Positions 22,906 through 33,559 of a DNA stretch of 64,000 nt are shown in pieces. Both the position numbers and the translations under genes were made by a program. The stretch's first letter is position 1, and each line of letters starts with the position of its first letter. The notes below the pieces were generated by a model. The model was not told where the DNA came from, made no database searches, and saw only the letters and a program-made list of their open reading frames with translations. The DNA comes from Gavia stellata (Eukaryota; Chordata; Aves; Gaviiformes; Gaviidae). The stretch is taken from the NCBI RefSeq assembly GCF_030936135.1, contig NW_026776913.1, forward strand, positions 1,922,001-1,986,000, given 5' to 3'.

Positions 22906-23841
22906 ATGTCCAACAGCAGCTCCATCACCCAGTTCCTCCTCCTGGCATTCGCAGACACGCGGGAACTGCAGCTCTTGCACTTCTGCCTCTTCCTGGGCAT
23001 CTACCTGGCTGCCCTCCTGGGCAATGGCCTCATCATCACCGCCATAGCCTGCGACCACCACCTCCACAGCCCCATGTACTTCTTCCTCCTCAACCTCTCA
23101 CTGCTTGACCTGGGCTCCCTCTCCACCACTGTCCCCAAAGCCATGGCCAATTCCCTCTGGGACACCAGGGCCATCTCCTTTGCAGGATGTGCTGCCCAGG
23201 TCTTTTTCTTTCCCTTCTCAATGGTAGGTGAATATTTTCTTCTGACCATCATGGCCTATGACCGCTACATTGCCATCTGCAAACCCCTGCACTACGGGAC
23301 CCTCCTGGGCAGCAGAGCTTGTGTCCACATGGCAGCAGCTGCCTGGGGCAGTGGGTTGCTCACTTCTCTGCTGCACACAGCCAATACATTTTCACTACCA
23401 CTCTGCCAAGGCAATGCTGTGGACCAGTTCTTCTGTGAAATCCCACAGATCCTCAAGCTCTCCTGCTCAGATGCCTACCTCAGGGAGGTTGGGCTTATTG
23501 TGGTTAGTATCTTTGTGGACTTTGGGTGTTTTGTTTTCATTGTGCTGTCCTATGTGCAGATCTTGAGGGCTGTGCTGAGGATCCCCTCTGAGCAGGGACG
23601 GCATAAAGCCTTTTCCACGTGCCTCCCTCATATGGTCGTGGTCTCCCTGTTTATCACTACTGCCATGTTTGCCTACCTGAAGCCCCCCTCCATCTCCTCC
23701 CCATCCCTGGACCTGGTGGTGGCAGTTCTGTACTCAGTGGTGCCTCCAGCAGTGAACCCCCTCATCTACAGCATGAGGTACCAGGAGCTGAAGGTCACAC
23801 TGAAGAAGCTGATTCTGTCAGTAGTCTCTCAGAAGCATTAA
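22906..23841 (+). CDS. Olfactory receptor, OR14-like, intact
   Basis: Odorant GPCR of 311 codons in one coding exon. The start at 22906 lies 23 bases after a good splice acceptor (AG at 22881-22882); the upstream in-frame ATG at 22825 would be intronic. Motifs: GNGLIITAI (TM1), LHSPMYFFLLNLSLLDLGS (TM2), MAYDRYIAICKPLHYGT (TM3 end), SYVQILRAVL, KAFSTCLPHMVVVSLF (TM6) and NPLIYSMRYQELK (TM7). The usual N in SMRN is Y here. The amino half is nearly identical to the receptor at 7766-8683. Differences gather in TM3-TM4 (FFPFSMVGEYFLLT versus FLFVLFMSAEFYLLT), TM6 and the tail. TM3 and TM6 line the ligand pocket in this family, so the pair may differ in odorant range; that is inference. Confidence 0.93.
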   Translation: MSNSSSITQFLLLAFADTRELQLLHFCLFLGIYLAALLGNGLIITAIACDHHLHSPMYFFLLNLSLLDLGSLSTTVPKAMANSLWDTRAISFAGCAAQVFFFPFSMVGEYFLLTIMAYDRYIAICKPLHYGTLLGSRACVHMAAAAWGSGLLTSLLHTANTFSLPLCQGNAVDQFFCEIPQILKLSCSDAYLREVGLIVVSIFVDFGCFVFIVLSYVQILRAVLRIPSEQGRHKAFSTCLPHMVVVSLFITTAMFAYLKPPSISSPSLDLVVAVLYSVVPPAVNPLIYSMRYQELKVTLKKLILSVVSQKH

Positions 23842-24044
23842 CCTGCCCGTGTCTCTTTACAAGTCATTCAAATCCACCTTGGAACCTCCTGTGCTTTGGG
23901 CATTTTATGTGTGATAACAATGTTTATCCAGGAATGGCTGCATCCACTCCACTCCACCAGAGGCACGAACCCAGCCCGTCTGACCCAGAGGCCTGTTTGC
24001 ATGTTTCTGGCACAATGGTACAGCCTCCCGTGTCGTGTCTCCGT

Positions 24045-24050
24045 AATAAA
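24045..24050 (+). terminator. Poly(A) signal of the plus-strand OR gene
   Basis: AATAAA about 205 bases after the stop codon at 23841, a distance similar to that in the paralogous gene. Confidence 0.5.
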
Positions 24051-24059
24051 AGGGGATTT

Positions 24060-25270
24060 CCTCATTGCCGGTGTCTGGTGGTTGGGTTCTTCCAAAGCTG
24101 AGGTCAGGTTGAAGAAATTGCCCTTACGAGGTCATGCTGCTTTGCTTGGGCTCTCCATGGGCTCAGGGGAGAAGGGCATGGGGCAACGTGTTAGGGAATG
24201 GGCCTGGGATGAGCCTTCACCTGTGGGTTCCCAGTGTCCCGGGAGATGGTGAATGATCCACAGGGATCTGCCTGGGACTGGCTCCGCATGGCTTGCAGGC
24301 ACCACAGCCTGCTCGCTCTGCAGAGCACCACTGCCAGCTTGGGGTCCTGTGGGGAGCACAGCAAGGGGGCAAGAGAGGCCAGCCAGGCCAGCACGGACAC
24401 AATTCCTTGGGAAAAGGCTCTCTGGGGGCAGGGACATCCCTGGACAAGAGCAAAGGAGCAACTCTGTGCTTCCAGGGGGGCAATAAATCACCAAGAGAAA
24501 CCTATTTCTGCATGCACCAGCTCGGGGCAGGCTTCTCTATTGCTGGGGCAGCCGGAGCAGCCTGAGGAGCCCCTGGGCCAGGAGTCTTTTCCCGGGAGAG
24601 GGACTGGCACAGAGGGTCTTGCTGGCATTGGACGACAAGGATGTCTTGGAGACAGGAGCAGGGGGCACAGGGAGACACTGGCCTCTGTCTCCTCATGCCA
24701 TGGCTGGCCCTCAGCCCTGGAGCTGATGGGAAGGCTGAGACACCTCTCTGCCCCCCAGGAGTTACAGTGACTTCCAGAGGGGCTGGGGCTGGGGGGTTGA
24801 GTGCGCAGAGCTTTGCAGCACCCATCAGTGGGCACTGCCGTGGGGTCAGCCCAGAATGGGCTGCTTTTCTGGGCTGGGTAGGGGAGAGATGGGTGGGAGG
24901 TGGGAAGTGATGGGGAGAGCCAGAGAGGGACTGGGCTGGGCTTGAAAGTGCTCGGGAGAAGAACACACTAAAGTTAGCTGAGCTGTTGGACCATGCAGGG
25001 TGCGGACTCACGCGAGGGGGTTGGTGGTGCAGAACCAGGGCTCGTGGAAGGCAGCTGAGACTTGCAGCCGCGGGAGGGATGAGGCTGCTCTGTGCTTTTG
25101 GAGGCATGGAGAGTTGGGGAAGGTGGGCCAGGGCATTTGTAACCCCTCAGCCTTTCTCGCTGGCTGTTTCCAACACTGGCAGCACACCCCAAGTTTACAG
25201 GTGAATTTTCCTGCCTGTCCATCTCCATTCTCCTGCTGGGCTCAGAGCTTGAATCACTTTGCTTGAAACA
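24060..25270. other. No gene recognised
   Basis: GC-rich sequence with many overlapping open frames (up to 201 codons on minus) and no domain, splice pattern or repeat that can be named. Confidence 0.45.
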
Positions 25271-25274
25271 AAGG

Positions 25275-25696
25275 ACCTCCAGGATGGTCAGGGACTGGAG
25301 CACCTTTCCCATGAGGAGAGGCTGAGGGAGCTGAGCTAGTCCAGCCTGGAGAAAGGAAGGCTGAGAGGGACCTCATTGCTGCCTGCTACAAAAACATTCT
25401 AGAGAATAGAGGAAGAGGCTTTACACCATGGTGCATGGCCGGAGGACAATAGACTGTAGGTGGGAGGTGAAAGAGGAGAGATTAAGCCTGGAGATAAGGG
25501 AAGTCTATTTCACCATGAGCTGAGCCAAGCGTTGGAGCAGGTCACACAGAGATGCTGTGCAGACTCCGTCCCTGGAGGTTTTCAAACTCTGACTGGACCA
25601 AGCCTTAAACAACCTGGTCGGACACTTTTTTCTGGCAGGTTGGACTGCAAAACTCCCAAGGTCCCTTCCGACTTGAATTGATCCTATAATGTCAGG
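25275..25696 (+). mobile_element. CR1 LINE 3' end, sense
   Basis: Reads GAGAGGCTGAGGGAGCTGAG, CCAGCCTGGAGAAAGGAAGG, CTGAGAGGGACCTCATTGCT, then CCCTGGAGGTTTTCAA and GGTCCCTTCCGACTTGAATT. It ends in a short GATCCTATAATG tail. This is the CR1 3' untranslated region, truncated at its 5' side. Confidence 0.88.
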
Positions 25697-25889
25697 CCCT
25701 TTTTCTGACAGCAACAGAGCAAATGTTTATGGGACAAGAATCTTCCTCTGCTGCATGTGACCACCTAAACTAACATCTAAGCCAGCAAAGAGACGTCAAG
25801 ACCACCGTGTGACTCTCTCTCTGCAAAGACTGAGGGGTATCATTGACAGTCCTGAGCAGGAACTGTCTTGGGGGCACAGGGCTCTGTGT

Positions 25890-26360
25890 GTTGTAAATAC
25901 TCTGATTTTTTTAAAATAATCAAAATATGATCATATAGAAAGGTTAAATTTGATTAATAAATGAAATAATAAGATACAAATGCATAAGTTAGGATTGTGA
26001 AGTTAGAAACAATAACCATAGGAACCTCACCAGGGAGTCACTGTTCCATTCTAAGGAACTAATAGTAACGAGATGGAACAATGAAGAATTGAATAGAAAA
26101 GTCTTGCTTGAGTCCTGTGACCATGTGACCTGATATGCACCAATGATGCTGCTTGGAAAATTCCTTACCTTTCCCATCTTGATTTGAATATCAAGAATGC
26201 CGATCAATAGATATTAATAGAAATAACCATTGATTATTTTAAGTATGGATATTGATAGAATAGTATAGTCCAAAGAGCGATTAATAAAAATTAAATTACA
26301 TATATATTTTGTATGAAGGTAACTAGGTATGATTTATCTGTGATTTATTCATAAACTAAC
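25890..26360. other. AT-rich stretch left of an LTR
   Basis: Composition changes sharply to AT-rich at about 25900 and stays so to the LTR core at 26361. It may be an upstream part of the same LTR or older insert DNA. No coding capacity is seen. Confidence 0.4.
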
Positions 26361-26814
26361 TGTTGAACAATGTAGCATTGTGAAGAGGTAGAATTTGCTT
26401 GTCAAGAGAATGATAAGTTGTAGGCCTGGTCAGTAAACCGGGGAAAACTAAAGAAGATTCCAAGAATGGGATTTTGCAACCAACCTGAGCATGCGCAAAG
26501 ATTGGGTTCAACTAAAGGACACCATGAGGAAGACTATGGCCGACCACCAGAGGACCTTTAGACGACCACCTGTATACCTGAAGGCGCATGCGTCACGAGC
26601 ATTTACATATATTAATGAGTTCTTGGAAATTGTATGAATATGTTAATTGTTTCTTGGAAATATGATGAATATGTATACTTTGATTGTATATAACTTTTGT
26701 AGCAGAGAAACTAAGCACGCACACGAGGTGGAGCGATCTCCTGTGCGTCCAGCACTGCAATAAAGAAGTGCCTGCTCACCTACATACACTGTGTAGATGA
26801 GTTTTTATATTACA
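26361..26814 (+). mobile_element. Solo LTR of an endogenous retrovirus
   Basis: A compact promoter/terminator unit bounded by TG (TGTTGAACAA at 26361) and CA (TTATATTACA ending 26814). It holds a TATATAA box at 26687-26693 and AATAAA at 26759-26764, about 70 bases apart, as expected for U3-R-U5. Two palindrome-like GCATGCGC elements (26489-26497 and 26583-26595) resemble NRF1 sites, the second overlapping a CGTCA half-site. No retroviral gene flanks it, so it is a solo LTR. Flanking target duplications are not obvious and the true left end could lie further left. The class is not assigned. Confidence 0.65.
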
Positions 26815-27469
26815 GATTTGTAACATGTGCAAGACACAAAATGACCTTTTTTAAAATGCTGCCAGCCTGATAAGAGACATGTTTAGAAAATGTCAATAAA
26901 AATAAAGCAAAGAACTAAACATGAAGATGCAAAGCAAAGAAAATGTTTAAAAACACTTTTCAGCTTTTAAAATCTTCATTGTTTTATTTTCTTGTGTTTT
27001 AATATACTGGTCAATGGGGGGAATTTGTGTCCTTGTTCTTTTTTTTTTTTTTTAAAAGGAAGGTTTTTTCCAGAACTGGGTTTAGATGTAAGACACAAAT
27101 GCCTTCAGCTATGGGGACACAGGCACCTCCTGCCAGTACAGATGCCCTGGACACCCCCTGCCCAGCCTGAAACTGTAGCTCCCGAGAAGCTCTGCTCTCC
27201 CACACATCCTGTCTGATAGCTGCCAGTCCCGTGCAAAACCTCAGGTACACTCAGGTCTCTAAAAGTGGCCCTGGATATTTTATGGTCAGACAGACAAGGT
27301 CTGCCTGGAAAGATGAACAAATCTGCAACATTAAAAAAACATATATAAACACATTTTCATCAGCTGAAACAATGGAGTACTTCTAATATAATGGCAATGT
27401 TTTCACACCATGTCAGAATGGGAATTTGCAGGAATTGCATTGATCATAGGAGAAAAAATAGTCATCTCC
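26815..27469. other. No gene recognised
   Basis: AT-rich to mixed sequence with a T-run at about 27038-27053. The 74- and 79-codon frames across it show no known domain. Confidence 0.45.
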
Positions 27470-28650
27470 TGTACTTGCATTACGACTACTCTATCTATTA
27501 TATTACGTTGCATATTTAATGTCCCTCATCTTTCAGGTGTTCCTACCTCTCCTGGTTAAATGACCATGTCTAAGGGCATCTTTTCAGCAGATGTATTGGG
27601 ACATTTGCCCTTCCCATTGCTGGCCAGATTTCCCACTCCCCTTGCTCTTTGTTCATTCAAATACCGTCCACCCATCTGGTTGCTGCTTTGAGCGTCAGGG
27701 AGTTAGAAACTTGCCCCATCTTTCTGAAGTCACGTTAATTCTTTAATCAGCTCCTTAATTGCGTTTCTACCTATCTCTTCCTATCTCTCTCTCTAAACCA
27801 TTTCTTGCACGGCTATCGTTGTTGGCCATCTCCACCACAGGATGCCCTACACTGTCCCACACTTGCACCTGTTTCCCTGCAGGCTGTAGACCCACTATCC
27901 GCTTCCCCACCTTGCTGTCACCCTCACAGGTCCCTGCCTGTACCGATGTCTCTCTTTGAAACAGAAAGCCATGGGCTGATCACAGACAAACACCGCCAGC
28001 CCCGGTGACCTCTTGTTGCACCATGGCATAACCCTTCAAGTGACATTTCATTTTCTCTCATGTCTAGTCTCAGCCTCCAAAGCTTTTCCTTTCTCATGCC
28101 TCTTCCTCTACAAAGAAAAGCTTCATCCTCTCTGAAACCACTTTTCAAGTAGTTGCAGGCTACTCCAACATTGCTCTGGCCTCTATGTCATGAGGCCAAA
28201 GCAGCCCAGGTCCCTCAGCCTCTCTGCACGAGTCATGTGATTCAGCCCCTTCACCCCATCTTGGCAGACGTCCTCTGGACCTTCTCCAGTTCCTCCCCAC
28301 TCCTGCAGAACATGGAGCCCCACACCAGGACACATTATTTTGGATGTGGCCACACCAGTGCTGAGTCAAGGAGGGAGGTAACTGCCCTTGTCTGGGTCGC
28401 CACGCTCCTCCTAATTCAGCCCCATATGCAGCTGGCCTTATTCGTGCCCAGCATGCTCCACTGGCTCCTAGAGCATCCCTTGTAGTGACCATGGCCTTCT
28501 CCATAGGGACACTCCTCAGCCATCAGCTCCAAGCTTGCCCTGATACATGCCCTGATGCAGAACTGGCCACTTCTCCTTGTAAAGCTTGGTGAGCTTTCTC
28601 TTGGAGAAATCTCAGAGTTTCTCGAGGTCCCCCAGAACTGAAGCTTCATT
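27470..28650 (-). repeat. Unclassified dispersed repeat, copy 3
   Basis: Left part (27470-27710) matches 3850-4080, middle (27830-28120) matches 5240-5540 and 11420-11660, right part (28120-28480) matches 11710-12060. The longest continuous representative in the window, it shows that the three blocks belong to one element. No intact coding frame. Confidence 0.65.
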
Positions 28651-28929
28651 GTGTCAGCTGTTAATGGGTGCGTGTAGGTGGCTCACCCTGTCCTGTGGTG
28701 CCTCGAACAAGACGACAGCATGAGGAACTGAAGGACATGATGGATCATAAAAGGAGGTACTAGTTTAATGGACTTGCTGACCAAGGTAAGAATTCCCAAG
28801 GCAGCCATCCCAGAAACACCAAAGGAGAGCAACAGGCAAGCAAAGCCAGGGCCAGTGGGTAAAGTGAAAACAGAGGTGGGCTTCTTGTATGAGAGGCATT
28901 GAGGATGACCAAAGGGAAGAACTTGGGAT

Positions 28930-31130
28930 GGGGGAATCAGGGAAAAAGGAAGTTGGAGGTGAAGCAAAGGGTACAAGCAGGGCTGCTTATGGACACCTGC
29001 CAAGTAGCCCTCAATCTGAGCAGGGACATCAGCATGGCTGGGCACACCTCTGCTGTGCCTGTCCAGGAATGCACACAGAGAGGGGAGCAAACAGGAGGAA
29101 TTTGGAGTCTGTGGGCAGTTCCTGAGCTGTAATCTGACTTAGATACCAGAGACACAGTCAGACAGCTCACACCACTGGAATGTGGCCATGGCTGGATGGA
29201 GGCTCTTGAGGAAGGACGGGGCAGGTCAGTGAGGAGGGGAAGTTGCCCTGTATGTGGGCGAGCAGCAGGAAAGCATGGAGCTCTGCTTGTGACAGACGAT
29301 GAGCCAGATGAGAGCTGATGGAGCAGGATAAGTGGGCAGACCAACGTGGGTAACGTAGTCGGTGTCTGCTGTGGACCAACCGTATTCGGAAGAAGCAGCA
29401 GATGAGGCCTTCTTCAGAGAAGTAGAAGCCTCTCGTTCACAGACCTTGGTCCTCATGGGGGGCATTAGCCAGTCAGGCACCTGCCCGAGGGGCAGCACAG
29501 CAGGGCACAAGACACCCAGGAGGGTTCTGGAGGGCACCGAGAACCTCCTGAGCATTCAGAGAGGGTGTTAGGAAAGTCAACGTCCATCTCGAGTTCAATC
29601 TGGTAATTCAGCCTGGATGTGAAAGGCCTCAACAAAGGATTCAACAACAGTCCAGGAGCAAGAGGAAGGCTTGGGAAAATGCAGGCCTACTGCTAGATGG
29701 GGCAGAGACCCTAGTGACAGAGAGCACAGAAAGGGCCAAGGTACTCCATGCCTTTTCCTCTCTGAGTTTACTGGTAAGACCAACCTTCAGGAATCCCAGG
29801 CACCCAAGACCAGAAGCAAGGAGCAAGGAAGACTTTCTCTTGGTGCAGGAGTCTCAGGTTAGGGAACGTTTAAGCAAACTGCACATGCGTAAGTCCTTGG
29901 GACCTGAGAGGATGCTCTCATGAGTGCTGAGGAAGCTGGCTGACGTCATTGTAGGCCACTTGAAACCATGTGTGCAAGGTCGTGGTGACTGAGCGAGGGT
30001 CGTGAGGGCTAGAAGAAAACAAAGGTAAAACCTATCTTGAAGCAGGGCAAGGAGGAGGATGCAGGGAGCTGTCAGCCTGTCTCCCATTATACCCCTATAG
30101 ACAAGCTGAGCAAATATGGTCTAGATAAGTGGAAAAGGAGGTGGACTGGAAACTGATGGAATGGCTGGTCCCAGAGGGTTGTGTCCAGTGGCACAAAGTC
30201 CAGCTGGAGGATAATCAGCAGTGGTGTTGCAAAGGGGTTGTTACTGGGTCCCATTCTATTCAACTTTTCATTACAGTCCTGGATGATGGGACCAAAGGCA
30301 TCCTGAGCAAGTTTGTGGATGATACAAAATTGGGAGGAGTGGCTGATACACCGGCTGGTTGCACTGCCGCTCAGAAGGACCTGGGCAGGCTGGTGAACTG
30401 GCTAGAGAGGAACCTCATGAAGTTCAACAAAGGGAAACACAAAGACCTGCCCGTGGGCAGGAATAACTCCATGGCCCAGTACAGGCTGGGGGCTGACTGG
30501 CTGGAAAGCACGTTTCTAGAGAAGGATCAGGGGGTCCTGGTGGAAACCAAGCTGGCCACGAGCCAGCAGTGTGGCTGTGTGGCAAAGCAGACCTACAGCC
30601 TCCTGGGCTGCATTCAGGAGAGCTTGGCCAGCAGGTCGAGAGAGGTGGTCCTTCCCCTCTAGTCAGCACTGGTGAGGCCACATCTGGAGTGCTATGTCCA
30701 GTGCTGGGATGCCCAGCGAAAGAGACATGCACTTACTGGAGTGAGTCCAGCAAAGGGCCACAAATATGATGAAGGCACACAAGCATCTCTCACAAGGAGA
30801 GGCTGAGAGAGCTGGGACTTTTTAGCCTGAAGAAGGGAAGGTTCATGGAGATCTCATCAATGTGTATCGATACCCAATGGCAGGGAACGAAGATCAGGGA
30901 GCCAGACTCTTCTCCATGCTGCCCAGTGACAGACAATGGGTAGAATCTGAAGCACAGGAACTTCCATCTCAACACAAGAAAACACTTTTCTACTTTGAGG
31001 GTGGTTGATCACTGCAACAGGTTATCCAGAGAGGTTGTGGAGTCTCCATCCATGGAGATACTCAAAACCCAGCTGGACCCTGTATTGGGCAACCTGCTCT
31101 AGACTAGGCTAGGCAATCTCCAGAGATACT
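28930..31130 (+). mobile_element. CR1 LINE, long but degenerate, sense
   Basis: ORF2 parts occur in the normal order. Around 29060-29260 is the start of the endonuclease (a KQEE-like stretch, then GWMEALEEGRG and VALYV). At 29360-29470 comes the endonuclease segment ADEAFFREVEASRSQ and LVLMGG. At 29700-29950 is the linker region (AKVLHAFSS, LSKLHMRKSLGPE). From 30129 the reverse transcriptase carboxyl part runs through [38 protein letters not shown] and SREVVLPL. The 3' region continues to about 31130. The catalytic F-V-D-D box is intact, but frameshifts, stops and loss of the RT core between about 30100 and 30130 make the copy inactive. Confidence 0.85.
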
Positions 31131-32241
31131 GCCAAGAAGGGTCAGAAGGAACCAATGGAGGTGTCTAGTGCTACGATGTGCTCTGAGCAGGGAGAGCTTG
31201 TCAGTAGGATCACGTTGGTCAGTGCTTTTCCACTTGAGTTTTGAAAACCTCTGAGCCCCACACTCTGTGCTAATCAACTATGAAAGTGACTGGTTGTTTT
31301 CTTAAACCTCAGTTGAAATTTCCCTTCTAGCTTCTTGTCCTCATTGTCTCTTGTCCTCTTCTGCCCTTCCTGACTGCCAGGCAGATCCTCATGCCTACTC
31401 TGACCATGGACAATCACAACCTTCTCTCCAAGTGTGGCCTCATTGAGATCCCCTGCGACTGCACAGCCAAGCATTGGTGGCCAGCTCCAAGCAGACCTAC
31501 ACCCTGGGGGTCCCTGCGTGGGCTCAGAGGAGGTCATGTGGAGACACCCAGCACCTCACACAGAGGGAATGTGGCAGTGCCTGTGGGCTGGCACCAAGGT
31601 AGAGTTTGAGGCAGAAGGGGTGAGCAGAGAAGCCCTCCAGCAGCTCCTCTGCATACCTGGTCAGGGAGTAATGCACTTGGTGGTGCTCGTGAGTGAGGAC
31701 GATGGCATGGGAGGGGAGGTACTACGAGCTGTGGTGCAGGGCACTGGGACTCAGCCCTGCTCTGGGGCCTGCCAGGGTCTGGGCATGTGGGAGCCCATGC
31801 AGGTCTGGCTGTTCCCCCAGTGCAGACACTGAGCCCAGCAAGAGGATGGAGCTGGTCATATTTCAAAGATCAGCCTTCACCTGGTCCACGGTGAATGGCC
31901 AGGGCTGGAAATGGCTGGTATGGGGAACGAGGACTGGGCGTGACTTTGGGGTAAGGGCCAGCGCATGGGGTGGAGGAGGCTGTCTCAAGGGCATGTGCTG
32001 GGCACAGAGACCAAGGGACAGCAGCAAACTCATATGGCTCCCCAATATCTTCCCAGGGCCCCGAGTTCGTGGTGCTGCTCTGCAGAGCTATTTGGCTGTG
32101 GTGCCTGGGGCCACCAGTGACTCCACACTGGCCTTCCTGGTCAGGGAGGGAAGCAGCTCCAGCTGGATGGGGATGACTGCTGCTAATCTCCCCAGTGCTC
32201 TGGGGAGATCCCATTTCATTACAGGGATGCCATGGGGGAGG
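31131..32241. other. No gene recognised
   Basis: Open frames of 130-190 codons occur on both strands. None carries an SRCR, OR or other known pattern, and no consistent splice sites link them. Confidence 0.45.
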
Positions 32242-32453
32242 TATAACCCATGAGCACACAGCGGTGGCAGTAGGAGGGGTGTGAGGTCACCATCACTATA
32301 ACCCATGAGCACACAGCAGTGGCAGTAGGAGAATATGAGGTCACCATCACTATAACCCAGGCGCACACAGCAGTGGCAGTAGGAGGGTATGAGGTCACCA
32401 TCACTATAACCCAGGCGCACACAGCAGTGGCAGTAGGAGGGTATGAGGTCACG
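32242..32453 (+). repeat. 54-bp minisatellite, about four units
   Basis: Units start with TATAACCC at 32242, 32297, 32351 and 32405, spaced 55, 54 and 54 bases. Each contains CACACAGCAGTGGCAGTAGG and GGTCACCATCAC. Because 54 is a multiple of three, the tract is open on both strands and translates as an 18-residue repeat. That is a property of the repeat length, not evidence of a gene. Confidence 0.92.
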
Positions 32454-33492
32454 TCACCAGTGGCAGCCCATGGCCATCGGGGCTCGGTGCAGAGCAGCCG
32501 TGTGCTGTCACAAGGGCATCACGGGGGACAGGAGCTGCCCGGCCCCATGCCTGCGAGGCCGAAGGAGCAGCCCCTGCAGCCCTGGCTGGAGCAGTCGGGG
32601 TGGGGGTGGCTCGGGGGCACCGCAGGGATGTGCCAGGGCACGGCGCCAGGGGGAAACCACAGACTTCCTGCCTGGGCGTGATGGGGGGGAGCGCGGGGAG
32701 CGCTGCGAGGCCACGTGGGCTGTGGTTTGTGCACCTGCAGGCTGCAGCTCCGGAGCCACCCGCGGGGAATAACGGCCCCTCAGTGACATGCCAAGAGTCA
32801 GGGATGCATGTGAGCCTGCGGGCTGCATGTCTGCTGCCAGGACAGGGACACATCCCAGCTCCAGCTCATTTGAAGGGACCTTCCATGGGGCTCTCCAGGG
32901 AGGGACAGGCGAGCCAGCATTCCTGGCATGGGGCTCTGGCCTGGGCTAAGGCCCTTTCGCAGCTGCTGCTCCCAGTGCAGCGGGGTCTGTAGCAGGGGCA
33001 GGGGCTGTTCCCTTCCCTTCCTGACACAGCCCTCAGTGCAGTCCCAGCCCTGCGGTTCCCATGGCAGGGGGATGGCTGGACACTCGCGCCTTGGGCTCTT
33101 GGATGTGCCCAACATAGGAGATGCTCAGTGCTCCTGGTCCACACAGCAGGGTTCAAGGGGTGAAAAAATGCATTTCCCCCACTACAACCGGTCCTGTCCT
33201 GTGATGTCCCACCACCACAGTGACGTGACATTTGCAGCGGAGCCATCCCTCATATATGGTCATGAATTGAACTGGAGAAGTTCATTGGAGGGCTCGGCTG
33301 TGTCGGAGGGGAGATAGCTCCCGATAATGTCTAAAAAGGTGCTGCTGCTGCTTCGATTGGCTCCTTCTGTAGCTGGGCTGGCATGTGCGGAGATATATTG
33401 CCATCCCGCTGCCATTGTCCCCATGAGTCCCCAGGTGCTGTGGCAGGGAGTGTGGCAGAGCAGGAATGTGCTGGCAGGGCAGAAGGCTCAGG
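32454..33492 (+). promoter_or_regulatory. Upstream region of the SRCR gene
   Basis: No coding feature is recognised. The last 250 bases probably include the promoter and 5' UTR of the SRCR gene. A weak ATATATT at 33392-33398 lies about 95 bases before the start codon. A further 5' non-coding exon cannot be excluded. Confidence 0.35.
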
Positions 33493-33559
33493 ATGGGCAC
33501 AGAGGGACTCCTGTCCCCTGAGGTGCTGTGGCTGCTTCTCTGGGTGCAGCTGTGCAGAG
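33493..33559 (+). CDS. SRCR gene exon 1: signal peptide
   Basis: Begins [11 protein letters not shown] and continues into a Leu/Trp-rich core (LWLLLWVQL), ending C-R at a GTAAGTG donor (33560). 67 coding bases leave phase 1, matching every later exon. Another hydrophobic start nearby (33327, MSKKVLLLLRLAPSVAG) has no suitable donor and was not chosen. Confidence 0.75.

Noticed and set aside
24502-25107. 201-codon minus-strand frame
   Set aside because: Pro/Ser-rich GC-driven frame without domain, splice sites or conservation elsewhere in the window.
33327-33521. Alternative signal-peptide-like start MSKKVLLLLRLAPSVAG
   Set aside because: It runs without a usable donor in the correct phase, whereas the start at 33493 leads straight to a strong GTAAGTG donor in phase 1.
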